Source: Deltaproteobacteria bacterium
GTDB lineage: Bacteria > JAUYMQ01
Reading direction: 5' to 3'
Assembly (NCBI GenBank): GCA_030698575.1
Contig: JAUYMQ010000138.1
Location: 1-5,599 of the forward strand
DNA length: 5,599 bases
Part shown: positions 1 through 5,599 of the stretch, piece after piece
Layout of the letters: every line of letters begins with the position of its first letter
Numbering within the stretch: the stretch's first letter is position 1
The notes under the pieces: generated by a model
What the model was told of the DNA's origin: nothing
What the model saw: only the letters and a program-made list of their open reading frames with translations
The model's database searches: none
Translations under genes and position numbers: made by a program

Positions 1-1963
1 GCGCGCCGATGTGCACCACCCGCCCGCGAATGCCCTCCACGTCGACGATGTCGCCGAGCTTGATGGGGCGTTCGAGCAGGAGAATGATGCCGCTGATGAA
101 ATTGTTGATGAGATTCTGCGCCCCGAAGCCGAGGCCGATGGCCAGCGCGCCGCCCGCGAAGGCGAAGGCCGTGAGCGGGATCTGCACGAAACTGATGGCC
201 AGAAGGACGACACTCACGATGAGGATGGTGAAGAGCGCCTTGTCGAGGAGCGCAGCGACGTTCTCCTCGGCCTTGAAGCGGCTGGTGGCGACCTTGTGGA
301 CGGCGCGCGCTATCAGGCTCGAGGCCCAGATGCCGAAGCCCAGGATGAGAAGGGCCTGAAGCACCTTGGCCACCGTGATGGGGCGCAATCCCTTAATCTC
401 TTCCCCCTCGACTACGATCGTGTCCTCGAGGGTGAACAGCTCGAACCCCCAGAAGTCGCGTGCGAACCCGTGTGCCACTTTCAGAAACGAGAGGGCGCGC
501 TCGGTGATCGGCACGCTGTGGCGGCGCTCGTCAATCTCCGCCTGCCAGATGTTGAGGAGCGTCTTGAGCTCGTTGACTTCCTCCAAACCCTGCCGGAGCG
601 TCTCCAGGCGCTCCTCGTAGAAGCCAAGCACGGCCTCGGCTTCGGCGCGGTCCCCGTCGGCGGGTTTCCACCCAGCGAGCTTCCGCTTCTGACCGCTGAT
701 ATCCGTGAGGGCCAGCTCCAGACGCGAGATGAAGAAATGTTCCCAAAGGTTGAGATCCTTGAACCCCACCTCGTTGCGCCGATGCACCTTCGTCAGCGCA
801 GCGGGGTCGGTCTCCTGGCTGATCGCGTATCGATCCTTCCAGATTCGCTCCTCGGCATTCGTCCCCGTCAGGTAGTTCTTGAGGGACTCCATCAGGAGGG
901 CCGCGGTCACGTACTCGGTCTCGCGCGTCTCGAGCGTCTTCTCGAGGCGCGCGTCGGTGTCGGGCCCCGCCCGGCCCGCGGCCCGGGCCGCCTTGAGCTT
1001 CTCCAGCGAGCCGCGGATTTCCGCCAGATCCGCGCCAATCCGCGACTGCCGCTTCGCCGCGGCATCGAGGTCCGCCTGGATCCGCGCCCGCGATTTCGCG
1101 ATGCGAGCGAGCTTCTCGTCCAGCTCCTTCTTCGTGAAGGACGAATCGGCCCGGGCCGCCTCGATCTTGCGGCGGAGGAAGGCGAGCAGGGCCGAGTTTG
1201 CCTCGGTCCTCGCTACTATGTCTTCAAGGGAGGTGTTCGCCGCGTTCAGCCCCACGCCCGCCGAGCGCACCCGCAGCTTGGCCAGATCCAGCAGCCACTG
1301 GAGGCGGTTCGCCTTGCTCTGATCCTTCTCGCCCTCGAGCGCTTCCGTCAGGCGGCGGACCTCCGGCTCGGCCTCGGCGAGCCTGTCCTCCCAGAGTACG
1401 CGCGCCGCCTCTTCGCGGAGCTTCTCGGCATCGAGTGAATCGAGGACGAGCTGGACGGCGAGAAGTTCCTGGCGGATGCGATCGACGAACTCGATGGGGT
1501 AGGGAGGCTTCTCGGGGAAGCCCTGCCACGCTTCGGCCTCGGCGGTGAGCTTGGCCCGCCGCACCGCGATCTCCTTCTTGCGATCGAGCGCGGAGATGCG
1601 GGCGCTGAAGCTCCTGGCCAGATCCCCGAGCAGCCGGCGGCGCTCCTCGAGCTCATCCGGCCTGGCCGCGAGCTCCGCGGCGTGGGCGTCTCCCACCCGA
1701 TCCGCCGCGGCGAGATCAGCCTCGACCCCCTTCAGCCCCTCGCGCGCCTCGGCGATCTGCTCCTCAATGGAGGGCTCTGCGGTTGGCGCCTGCTCGGCCT
1801 TCCCGGCGTCTCCCCCCGCTTTCGGGAGAAGACCCCCGCCCTGGGCCACAGCGAACCCCGGGGCACAGAGGGCGGCGCAAAGAAGGACCGTGGCGGCAAG
1901 CAGAAAGAGCCGTGAAAGAACCGGCAGGAACCTCCGCGAGGGGTACGATGAATCGATGATCAC
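1..1963 (-). CDS. MscS/MscK-family mechanosensitive ion channel with long periplasmic coiled-coil domain (3' end beyond window)
   Basis: Reading the minus strand from GTG at 1963 gives 654 codons with no stop to the window edge. Residues 1-40 form a signal peptide: Arg10-Arg11, a hydrophobic core at about 19-34, and a likely cleavage after AVA40 before Gln41. Residues 66 to about 520 are hydrophilic, rich in Glu, Lys, Arg, Ala and Leu, and look like long coiled coil. Three hydrophobic segments follow, at about 534-555, 576-594 and 598-627. The last is Gly/Ala-rich (AFAGGALAIGLGFGAQN), as in the pore helix of MscS, with Gln616 in the place of E. coli MscS Gln112. It is followed by ERPIKLGDIVDVEG (631-644), the conserved start of the MscS beta domain. 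Known family role: an inner-membrane tension-gated channel that releases solutes on hypo-osmotic shock. The other end of the beta domain and the C-terminal cage are off the window. The eight extra membrane segments of E. coli MscK are absent between the periplasmic part and the pore unit. The gene is divergent from the acyl-CoA genes, so no functional link is implied. The family call is firm; the exact subfamily is not. Confidence 0.93.
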   Translation of the reverse strand, partial: MIIDSSYPSRRFLPVLSRLFLLAATVLLCAALCAPGFAVAQGGGLLPKAGGDAGKAEQAPTAEPSIEEQIAEAREGLKGVEADLAAADRVGDAHAAELAARPDELEERRRLLGDLARSFSARISALDRKKEIAVRRAKLTAEAEAWQGFPEKPPYPIEFVDRIRQELLAVQLVLDSLDAEKLREEAARVLWEDRLAEAEPEVRRLTEALEGEKDQSKANRLQWLLDLAKLRVRSAGVGLNAANTSLEDIVARTEANSALLAFLRRKIEAARADSSFTKKELDEKLARIAKSRARIQADLDAAAKRQSRIGADLAEIRGSLEKLKAARAAGRAGPDTDARLEKTLETRETEYVTAALLMESLKNYLTGTNAEERIWKDRYAISQETDPAALTKVHRRNEVGFKDLNLWEHFFISRLELALTDISGQKRKLAGWKPADGDRAEAEAVLGFYEERLETLRQGLEEVNELKTLLNIWQAEIDERRHSVPITERALSFLKVAHGFARDFWGFELFTLEDTIVVEGEEIKGLRPITVAKVLQALLILGFGIWASSLIARAVHKVATSRFKAEENVAALLDKALFTILIVSVVLLAISFVQIPLTAFAFAGGALAIGLGFGAQNLINNFISGIILLLERPIKLGDIVDVEGIRGRVVHIGA

Positions 1964-1968
1964 TAATA

Positions 1969-1973
1969 CTCCT
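1969..1973 (-). promoter_or_regulatory. Shine-Dalgarno site that decides the GTG start of the MscS-family gene
   Basis: The minus strand reads AGGAG, then TATTA, then GTG at 1963-1961, a near-ideal site with 5-nt spacing. The GTG is followed directly by a good signal peptide, which supports it as the true start although no ATG lies nearby in frame. Confidence 0.75.
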
Positions 1974-2011
1974 GGACAGACAGGCGAGGCGTGCCTCCCC
2001 GCGGCGCGGAT

Positions 2012-2033
2012 CCTTCGGGCAATACACCGAAGG
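2012..2033. repeat. Perfect 7-bp inverted repeat in the divergent intergenic region
   Basis: CCTTCGG (2012-2018) and CCGAAGG (2027-2033) are exact inverted copies around an 8-nt loop, GCAATACA. A T-G wobble extends the stem by one pair. It lies 48 bp upstream of the MscS-family start and about 190 bp upstream of the first dehydrogenase. No T-run follows on either strand, so an intrinsic terminator is unlikely. It could be an operator for a dimeric regulator or a leader hairpin, but in DNA this GC-rich a chance stem is also possible. Confidence 0.35.
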
Positions 2034-2092
2034 GGGACGCGAAAGCTAGCGCCATCGGGCCGGCACGGCCATCCCCCCGGCGGGCAGGGTCG

Positions 2093-2121
2093 TTGACGCG
2101 CGAGTCACCCCTCTGTTACAG
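2093..2121 (+). promoter_or_regulatory. Possible sigma70-type promoter for the acyl-CoA dehydrogenase genes
   Basis: TTGACG (2093-2098) matches the -35 consensus at five of six bases. It is followed after 17 bp by TTACAG (2116-2121), a poor -10 match. The position, about 100 bp before the first dehydrogenase start in a divergent intergenic region, is suitable. The -35 match and spacing are the only support; the weak -10 suggests activator dependence or a wrong call. Confidence 0.3.
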
Positions 2122-2223
2122 GAGAAAAGGGCGATCGGGCAACCCGGGACCGGCGGCGAGCTGTCACGCTGGGCAAGCCGCGAAACGCAGCTCGGAGCCC
2201 CTTCCAGCAGCCAAGGAGCCATC

Positions 2224-3414
2224 ATGGATTTCAATCTGAGCGCCCAGGAAGAGACCTTTCGCGACCAGCTGCGCGCCTGGCTCGCGAAAAACCTGCCGAA
2301 GGACGCCAGGCGGCTCGCCCGCGCGGGCGAGCACGCCCAGGAGGATCGCGTCCAGTTCCTGAAGGACTGGGCGAAGAAGGTCTACGACGGCGGATGGGCC
2401 GGGGTGAGCTGGCCCAAGGAGTACGGCGGCGTCGGCGCGACGCTCATGGAGCAGGTCATCTTCAACGAGGAGATGGCGCGGGCCGGCGCACCCGAGCACC
2501 TGAACGTGATCGGCCTCGGCATGACCGGACCGACGATCATTGCCCACGGCACCGAGGGGCAGAAGAAGCGTTACCTCGCGAAGATCCTCTCGGCCGAGGA
2601 GATCTGGTGCCAGGGTTTCAGCGAGCCGAACGCCGGGAGCGATCTTGCGGGCCTCCAGTGCCGCGCGGAGCGCGACGGCGACGATTTCATCGTCAACGGC
2701 CAGAAGGTCTGGACGAGCCTCGCCCACATCGCCCAGTGGTGCATCCTGCTTGTCCGCACCGATAGCTCGGCCGCCAAGCATGCGGGCATCACCTACCTGC
2801 TCGTCGACATGGCATCGCCCGGCATCACGGTCCGGCCGCTCGTCCAGATCACCGGTGACGCCGAGTTCAACGAAATCTACTTCGAGAACGTGCGCGTGCC
2901 GGTGGCCAATGTGCTGGGCGGCATCAACCAGGGGTGGCACGTCGCGATCACCACGCTCATGCACGAGCGCGGCACGCTGGCCATCGCGGTGCAGGTGCGC
3001 TTCCGGATGTTGCTCGACCAGCTTCTCGCCAAGGCGAAGAAGGTCGAGCGCAATGGCCGGCCCGTGACCGAGGATCCGATCGTGCGGCAGAAGCTCGCGC
3101 AGATGCACATCGAGGTCGAGTTGCTGAAGCCCAACGGCTATCGTTCGCTGACCAAGCTGCTCAAGGGCGAGCCGGGTCCCGAGGGTTCGATCGGCAAGCT
3201 CTTCTGGAGCGAGCTGAACCAGCGCCTGGAAGAGCTGGCGGTCGAGATCCTGGGGCCGTCGGCGCTGCTGCAGGCGGGATCAAAATACGCCGAGGACGAC
3301 GGCTTCTGGCTCTACCAGTTTCTCCGCTCGCGCGGCAACACGATCGAAGCCGGGACGTCGGAAATTCAAAAGAACATCATCTCGGAACGGGTGCTCGGAC
3401 TGCCCAGGGGTTAA
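2224..3414 (+). CDS. Acyl-CoA dehydrogenase, FadE26/ChsE4-like catalytic (large) subunit of a probable heteromeric enzyme
   Basis: A complete 396-residue protein, typical for the family, with AAGGAG at 2213-2218 placed 5 nt before the ATG. It should use FAD to desaturate an acyl-CoA at C2-C3 and pass electrons to ETF in the cytoplasm. The N-terminal helical domain begins MDFNLSAQEETFRDQL. The middle beta domain has the flavin motif GFSEPNAGSD (131-140) and GQKVWTS (159-165) with Trp163. The C-terminal helical domain ends TSEIQKNIISERVLGLPR, as in the FadE26/FadE17 type. The MCAD catalytic Glu376 position (before Gly-Thr) is Ala376. Instead Glu248 in LMHERG lies on helix G, where isovaleryl-CoA dehydrogenase and ChsE4 carry their base. 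The R-x-x-F...Q motif for the FAD adenine side is replaced by RNGRPVTEDP (276-285), and Q-x-x-G-G by EILGP (341-345). These would have to come from a partner, most simply the next gene. Family is certain from sequence; subunit role is inferred from motifs; substrate is unknown. Confidence 0.95.
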   Translation: MDFNLSAQEETFRDQLRAWLAKNLPKDARRLARAGEHAQEDRVQFLKDWAKKVYDGGWAGVSWPKEYGGVGATLMEQVIFNEEMARAGAPEHLNVIGLGMTGPTIIAHGTEGQKKRYLAKILSAEEIWCQGFSEPNAGSDLAGLQCRAERDGDDFIVNGQKVWTSLAHIAQWCILLVRTDSSAAKHAGITYLLVDMASPGITVRPLVQITGDAEFNEIYFENVRVPVANVLGGINQGWHVAITTLMHERGTLAIAVQVRFRMLLDQLLAKAKKVERNGRPVTEDPIVRQKLAQMHIEVELLKPNGYRSLTKLLKGEPGPEGSIGKLFWSELNQRLEELAVEILGPSALLQAGSKYAEDDGFWLYQFLRSRGNTIEAGTSEIQKNIISERVLGLPRG

Positions 3415-3434
3415 CGGCAGCAGGGCCGCCGGGG

Positions 3435-3508
3435 GATTGCTTCGTCGCTACTCTTGCAGGATTTTCTCGGCCCGCGCTTCGCGCGAAACCTCGGGCCTCG
3501 CAATGACA
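3435..3508. repeat. Dispersed palindromic intergenic repeat (ATTGC...GCAAT type), candidate REP/MITE-like element
   Basis: The gap between the two dehydrogenases opens with GATTGCTTCGTCGCT (3435-3449) and closes with CTCGCAATGACA (3497-3508, allowing for the preceding C). The outer ends pair as ATTGC (3436-3440) with GCAAT (3500-3504). An inner stem pairs GGCCC (3469-3473) with GGGCC (3493-3497), enclosing CGCGCTTCGCGCG. From memory, the ends match a family of short non-coding repeats (reverse complement TGTCATTGCGAG...GAAGCAATC) scattered between genes in many bacterial genomes. I recognise it from its ends only. It has no coding capacity. It may fold in the transcript and shift expression between the two subunit genes. 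Confidence 0.6.
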
Positions 3509-3526
3509 TGCGCTTCGTGACATGCG
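3504..3526 (+). repeat. 9-bp direct repeat just before the second dehydrogenase
   Basis: TGACATGCG occurs at 3504-3512 and again at 3518-3526, separated by CTTCG. The first copy overlaps the right end of the palindromic element, so the second may be a partial duplication of that boundary. The ribosome-binding site of the next gene follows 3 nt later. No function is claimed. Confidence 0.5.
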
Positions 3527-3540
3527 ACAAGGAGATTTGA

Positions 3541-4686
3541 ATGGACTTCGGTTTCAATGAAGAGCAGGAGATGCTGCGGAACTCCGCAAGGAGCTTCTTC
3601 GAGAGGGAATGCCCCACCACCTTCGTGCGGAAGATGCTCGACGATCCGCTGGGATACTCGCCCGCGATGTGGCGCAAGATCGCCGAGATGGGCTGGACGG
3701 GGCTCCTCTATCCGGAGAAATACGGCGGGCTCGGCCTCGGCATGGTCGATCTGGTGGTCGTGCTCGAGGAGATGGGCCGCGCGCTGCTCCCCTCGCCGTT
3801 CCTGTCGACCATCATCGAGGCCGGTTCGGCCATTCTCCTGGGCGCCACCGAGGCGCAGCGCAAGCGGCTTCTGCCACAGCTCATCTCGGGCGAGAAGACA
3901 GCCGCTTTCGCGCTTGCGGAACCGAACGGGAGCCTCTCGGCGGACGGCATCGCGGCGCGCGCAGTGGCCGACCGGCGGAGTGGCGGGTTCGTGATTGACG
4001 GCGTGAAGGCGCTGGTGCAGGGCGCGCCGGGCGCCGATCTGCTCGTAGTGGCCGCGCGCACGCGCGCAAAGGGGCCCGCCGAGAAGGCCGTCTCGCTCTT
4101 TCTGGTCGATGCAGGAACTCCCGGCGTGACGGTCACGCCGCTGCCAAGCGTTGATGGCACGCGCCGCGTGGGCGAGGTCAGGCTCCGGAGCGTGAAGGTC
4201 GGCAAGGATGCGCTTCTCGGGCGCGCCGACGCCGCCTGGCCGGTCGTCATGAAAGTCCTCGATCGCGCGAACGTCGCGCTTTGCGCCGAGCAGGCGGGCC
4301 TCGCGCAGATCTGCCTGGAACTGACTGTCGAATACGCGAAGACACGCGTGCAGTTCGGAAAGCCCATCGGCGTCTTCCAGGCCATCAAGCACCCCTGCGC
4401 CGAGATGCTGCTCGAGCTGGAGTCCTCGAAGTCGGCGGTCTACTACGCCGCCTGGGCCCTCGATCACGATCCCAAGGCTGCCCCGCTCGCCGTCGCGATG
4501 GCGAAGAGCTACGCGGGCGAGGCGGGCTATCGCATCGCCGCCCGAAGCATCCAGCTCCACGGCGGCATCGGCTTCACCTGGGAGCACGACCTGCATCTCT
4601 ATTTCAAGCGCGCCAAGACCACCGAGCTCACCTACGGCGGAGGCACGCATCACCGGGAGCAGGTGGCCCGGGCAATCGGCCTCTGA
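3541..4686 (+). CDS. Acyl-CoA dehydrogenase, FadE27/ChsE5-like non-catalytic (small) subunit of a probable heteromeric enzyme
   Basis: A complete 381-residue protein starting at ATG 3541, with AAGGAG at 3529-3534 and a 6-nt spacer. It begins MDFGFNEEQEMLR, the usual N-terminus of short FadE subunits. It keeps the residues that grip the FAD pyrophosphate and adenine across a dimer interface: TRVQFGKPIGVFQAIKH (268-284; Arg269, Phe272, Gln280) and QLHGGIGFT (338-346). The flavin-side motifs are worn: AEPNGSLSADG (126-136) replaces TExxxGSD, and GVKALVQG (154-161) lacks the Trp. Both known catalytic-base positions lack Glu: Gly367 in YGGGTHH (MCAD Glu376 site) and Ala243 in LDRANV (helix-G site). 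The protein is therefore unlikely to be active alone. As in ChsE5 of M. tuberculosis, it probably forms an alpha2beta2 complex with the protein of the preceding gene. The two genes share strand and are 126 bp apart, with a repeat between them, so co-transcription is likely but not certain. Family call is firm, non-catalytic role is motif-based inference, substrate is unknown. Confidence 0.94.
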   Translation: MDFGFNEEQEMLRNSARSFFERECPTTFVRKMLDDPLGYSPAMWRKIAEMGWTGLLYPEKYGGLGLGMVDLVVVLEEMGRALLPSPFLSTIIEAGSAILLGATEAQRKRLLPQLISGEKTAAFALAEPNGSLSADGIAARAVADRRSGGFVIDGVKALVQGAPGADLLVVAARTRAKGPAEKAVSLFLVDAGTPGVTVTPLPSVDGTRRVGEVRLRSVKVGKDALLGRADAAWPVVMKVLDRANVALCAEQAGLAQICLELTVEYAKTRVQFGKPIGVFQAIKHPCAEMLLELESSKSAVYYAAWALDHDPKAAPLAVAMAKSYAGEAGYRIAARSIQLHGGIGFTWEHDLHLYFKRAKTTELTYGGGTHHREQVARAIGL

Positions 4687-4710
4687 TCGCCCAGCAGTTT
4701 CTGCGCGCGC

Positions 4711-4736
4711 CCGGCGGGGCGTTCCCGTTCCGCCGG
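4711..4736 (+). terminator. GC-rich hairpin after the second dehydrogenase (weak terminator candidate)
   Basis: CCGGCGG (4711-4717) pairs exactly with CCGCCGG (4730-4736). Two G-U pairs and one C-G pair extend the stem to 10 pairs with loop GTTCCC. It begins 24 nt after the stop codon. The sequence after it is TTGACTTCGG and not a run of T, so an efficient intrinsic terminator is doubtful. It could instead attenuate transcription or protect the upstream mRNA. Confidence 0.35.
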
Positions 4737-4769
4737 TTGACTTCGGCCCCCGGAACACGCAACTATAGC
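4737..4769 (+). promoter_or_regulatory. Possible weak promoter for the acyl-CoA synthetase
   Basis: TTGACT (4737-4742) directly follows the hairpin and matches the -35 consensus at five of six bases. TATAGC (4764-4769) resembles a -10 box, but the 21-bp spacing is too long for a standard sigma70 promoter; AACTAT at 4761-4766 gives 18 bp with a poorer match. The synthetase may therefore have its own promoter in addition to read-through. Support is slight. Confidence 0.2.
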
Positions 4770-4835
4770 TGCAAAGGCCCATTTTCACGGGGCCTGCGGA
4801 CTTTTTCACCCTCCATCTCAAAGAGAGTCAACACG

Positions 4836-5599
4836 ATGGCACTGAGCGACGTTCTCGACCGCCTCCGGGCGATGAAGGAGGCCGGCCTGCTCGAGCGGGG
4901 CACGCCCGAGGGCACCCGGATGTTCCTGGGCAACCTGATCCGCCGCGACTTCCACCCCAGCACCATCTACGCCATGCACGCCGCGAACTTCCCCCAGAAG
5001 GAAGGGATCATCCACTTCGATCGGCGCCTCACCTGGGGTCAGGTGAACAGCCGCGTGAACCGGCTGGCGCACGGGCTTCTCTCGCTGGGTCTCAAGCCGG
5101 GCGATCGGGTGGCTTACATGCTCAAGAACTCGGTCGAATGGGTCGAGGCGCTGGCCGCCTGCAGCAAGATTGGCGTCGCCGCCGTGTTCGTTTCGTTCCG
5201 CTACACGGCGCCCGAAGTCGAATACCTGGTCACCAATTCCGAGGCCAAGGCGCTCATCTTCGGCGCTGAGTTCGAGAAGGTGATCAAGGAGGCGAAGCAG
5301 AACCTCCAGATTCCGGACGAGAACTACATCATCGTAGGCGCCAACGAAGGCTCCGGCTTCCGCCCCTACGAGGATCTCCTGTCGAGGGGGAAGGACGAGG
5401 AGCCGGCACGCGAGTTGCGCAAGGGCGGCAGCCGCGTGATCATGTACACCTCCGGCACCACCGGGAAGCCCAAGGGCGCTGTCCGCGACGCCTCCAAGGC
5501 GGGCATCGGCACGCTCGTCGAGCTGCTCCGCATCGTCCCCTTCCGGCGCGACGACCGCCATCTCGTCGCCGCCCCGCTGTACCACGCCACCGGCTCGGG
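4836..5599 (+). CDS. AMP-forming acyl-CoA synthetase (FadD-like, ANL superfamily), 3' end beyond window
   Basis: The frame from ATG 4836 stays open for 254 codons to the window edge, roughly the first half of a family member. The expected reaction is carboxylic acid + ATP + CoA giving acyl-CoA, AMP and diphosphate, by way of an acyl-adenylate. The ATP-binding P-loop YTSGTTGKPKGA lies at 204-215 (Thr205, Ser206, Gly207, Lys213), and APLYHATG at 246-253 is the next conserved ANL motif. Earlier, LTWGQVNSRVNRLAHGL, LKPGDRVAYMLKNS and the EVEYLVTNSEAKALI region are typical of the N-terminal domain. The swivelling C-terminal domain with its catalytic Lys is off the window. The site before the ATG is weak (AGAGAG at 4822-4827, 8-nt spacer), but the ATG fits the usual domain start, with about 45 extra residues before the recognisable fold. 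It lies 149 bp after the second dehydrogenase on the same strand and probably supplies its substrate. Chain-length or ring specificity cannot be read from this half. Confidence 0.93.
   Translation, partial: MALSDVLDRLRAMKEAGLLERGTPEGTRMFLGNLIRRDFHPSTIYAMHAANFPQKEGIIHFDRRLTWGQVNSRVNRLAHGLLSLGLKPGDRVAYMLKNSVEWVEALAACSKIGVAAVFVSFRYTAPEVEYLVTNSEAKALIFGAEFEKVIKEAKQNLQIPDENYIIVGANEGSGFRPYEDLLSRGKDEEPARELRKGGSRVIMYTSGTTGKPKGAVRDASKAGIGTLVELLRIVPFRRDDRHLVAAPLYHATGS

Noticed and set aside
11-1438. 475-codon open frame on the plus strand
   Set aside because: It lies antisense to the MscS-family gene, whose minus-strand frame has a signal peptide, membrane helices and the MscS signature. The plus-strand translation is low-complexity (Arg, Glu, Leu, Gly-rich) with no recognisable domain; it is a high-GC shadow.
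1545-2239. Overlapping plus-strand frames before the first dehydrogenase (183 and 82 codons)
   Set aside because: They run antisense over the channel signal peptide or through the intergenic region. They are Ser/Arg/Pro-rich, have no convincing ribosome-binding site and no known domain.
2164-3108. 314-codon open frame on the minus strand
   Set aside because: Antisense to the first dehydrogenase, with the usual shadow composition (Leu, Arg, Asp, His) and no family resemblance. It also crosses the intergenic region and the start of the real gene.
3415-3434. Possible terminator after the first dehydrogenase (GGC...GCC near 3416-3431)
   Set aside because: The stem is only three to four pairs and no T-run follows. 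The larger folding potential belongs to the palindromic repeat.
3448-4821. 457-codon open frame on the minus strand
   Set aside because: It is antisense to the second dehydrogenase and spans the repeat and both intergenic gaps. The composition is His/Arg/Ala-rich and no motif is seen; it is a shadow of the conserved plus-strand gene.
4818-5585. 255-codon open frame on the minus strand
   Set aside because: Antisense to the acyl-CoA synthetase, whose plus-strand frame carries the ATP-binding P-loop and other ANL motifs.
1-5599. CRISPR array, tRNA, rRNA, transposase, toxin-antitoxin or defence system
   Set aside because: No spaced direct repeats, cloverleaf, rRNA segment or relevant protein motif was seen on either strand.

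Overview
The window is high-GC bacterial chromosomal DNA. It holds four protein genes with consistent codon use, a strong G/C bias at third positions and good Shine-Dalgarno sites. The gene content (paired acyl-CoA dehydrogenases, an acyl-CoA synthetase and a large periplasmic-type MscS channel) and an ATTGC...GCAAT type intergenic repeat suggest a Gram-negative, lipid-oxidising lineage. An uncultured relative of the Deltaproteobacteria (Myxococcota, Binatota or Desulfobacterota-like) is my best guess, but no rRNA or other phylogenetic marker is present, so this stays tentative.

Layout. Positions 1-1963 (minus strand) carry the first 654 codons of an MscS/MscK-family mechanosensitive channel. 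It has a signal peptide, about 490 residues of mostly charged periplasmic coiled coil, three membrane segments and the start of the MscS beta domain; its 3' end lies beyond the left edge. A 260-bp divergent intergenic region (1964-2223) contains an inverted repeat and a possible sigma70-type promoter. The plus strand then carries an acyl-CoA dehydrogenase (2224-3414), a 126-bp gap holding a dispersed palindromic repeat, a second acyl-CoA dehydrogenase (3541-4686), a 149-bp gap with a hairpin, and the first 254 codons of an AMP-forming acyl-CoA synthetase (4836 to the right edge).

How the genes work together. The synthetase would activate a carboxylic acid to its CoA thioester, and the dehydrogenases would introduce the alpha,beta double bond, the first oxidative step of beta-oxidation. 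The two dehydrogenases are not redundant copies. The first keeps the SEPxAGSD and Lys-x-Trp flavin motifs and a helix-G Glu that could be the catalytic base, but has lost the R-x-x-F...Q and Q-x-x-G-G motifs that bind FAD across the dimer interface. The second is the mirror image: it keeps those motifs but has lost the Trp and the Glu at both known catalytic positions. This is the pattern of the split-site alpha2beta2 enzymes known from mycobacterial cholesterol side-chain degradation (FadE26-FadE27, also called ChsE4-ChsE5). The order large subunit, small subunit, synthetase also matches fadE26-fadE27-fadD17 there. The likely substrate is therefore a bulky or branched side chain, such as a steroid, hopanoid or isoprenoid acid, but this is inference.

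I see no CRISPR array, tRNA, rRNA, IS transposase, toxin-antitoxin or defence gene. The long ORFs opposite or overlapping these genes are high-GC shadows.
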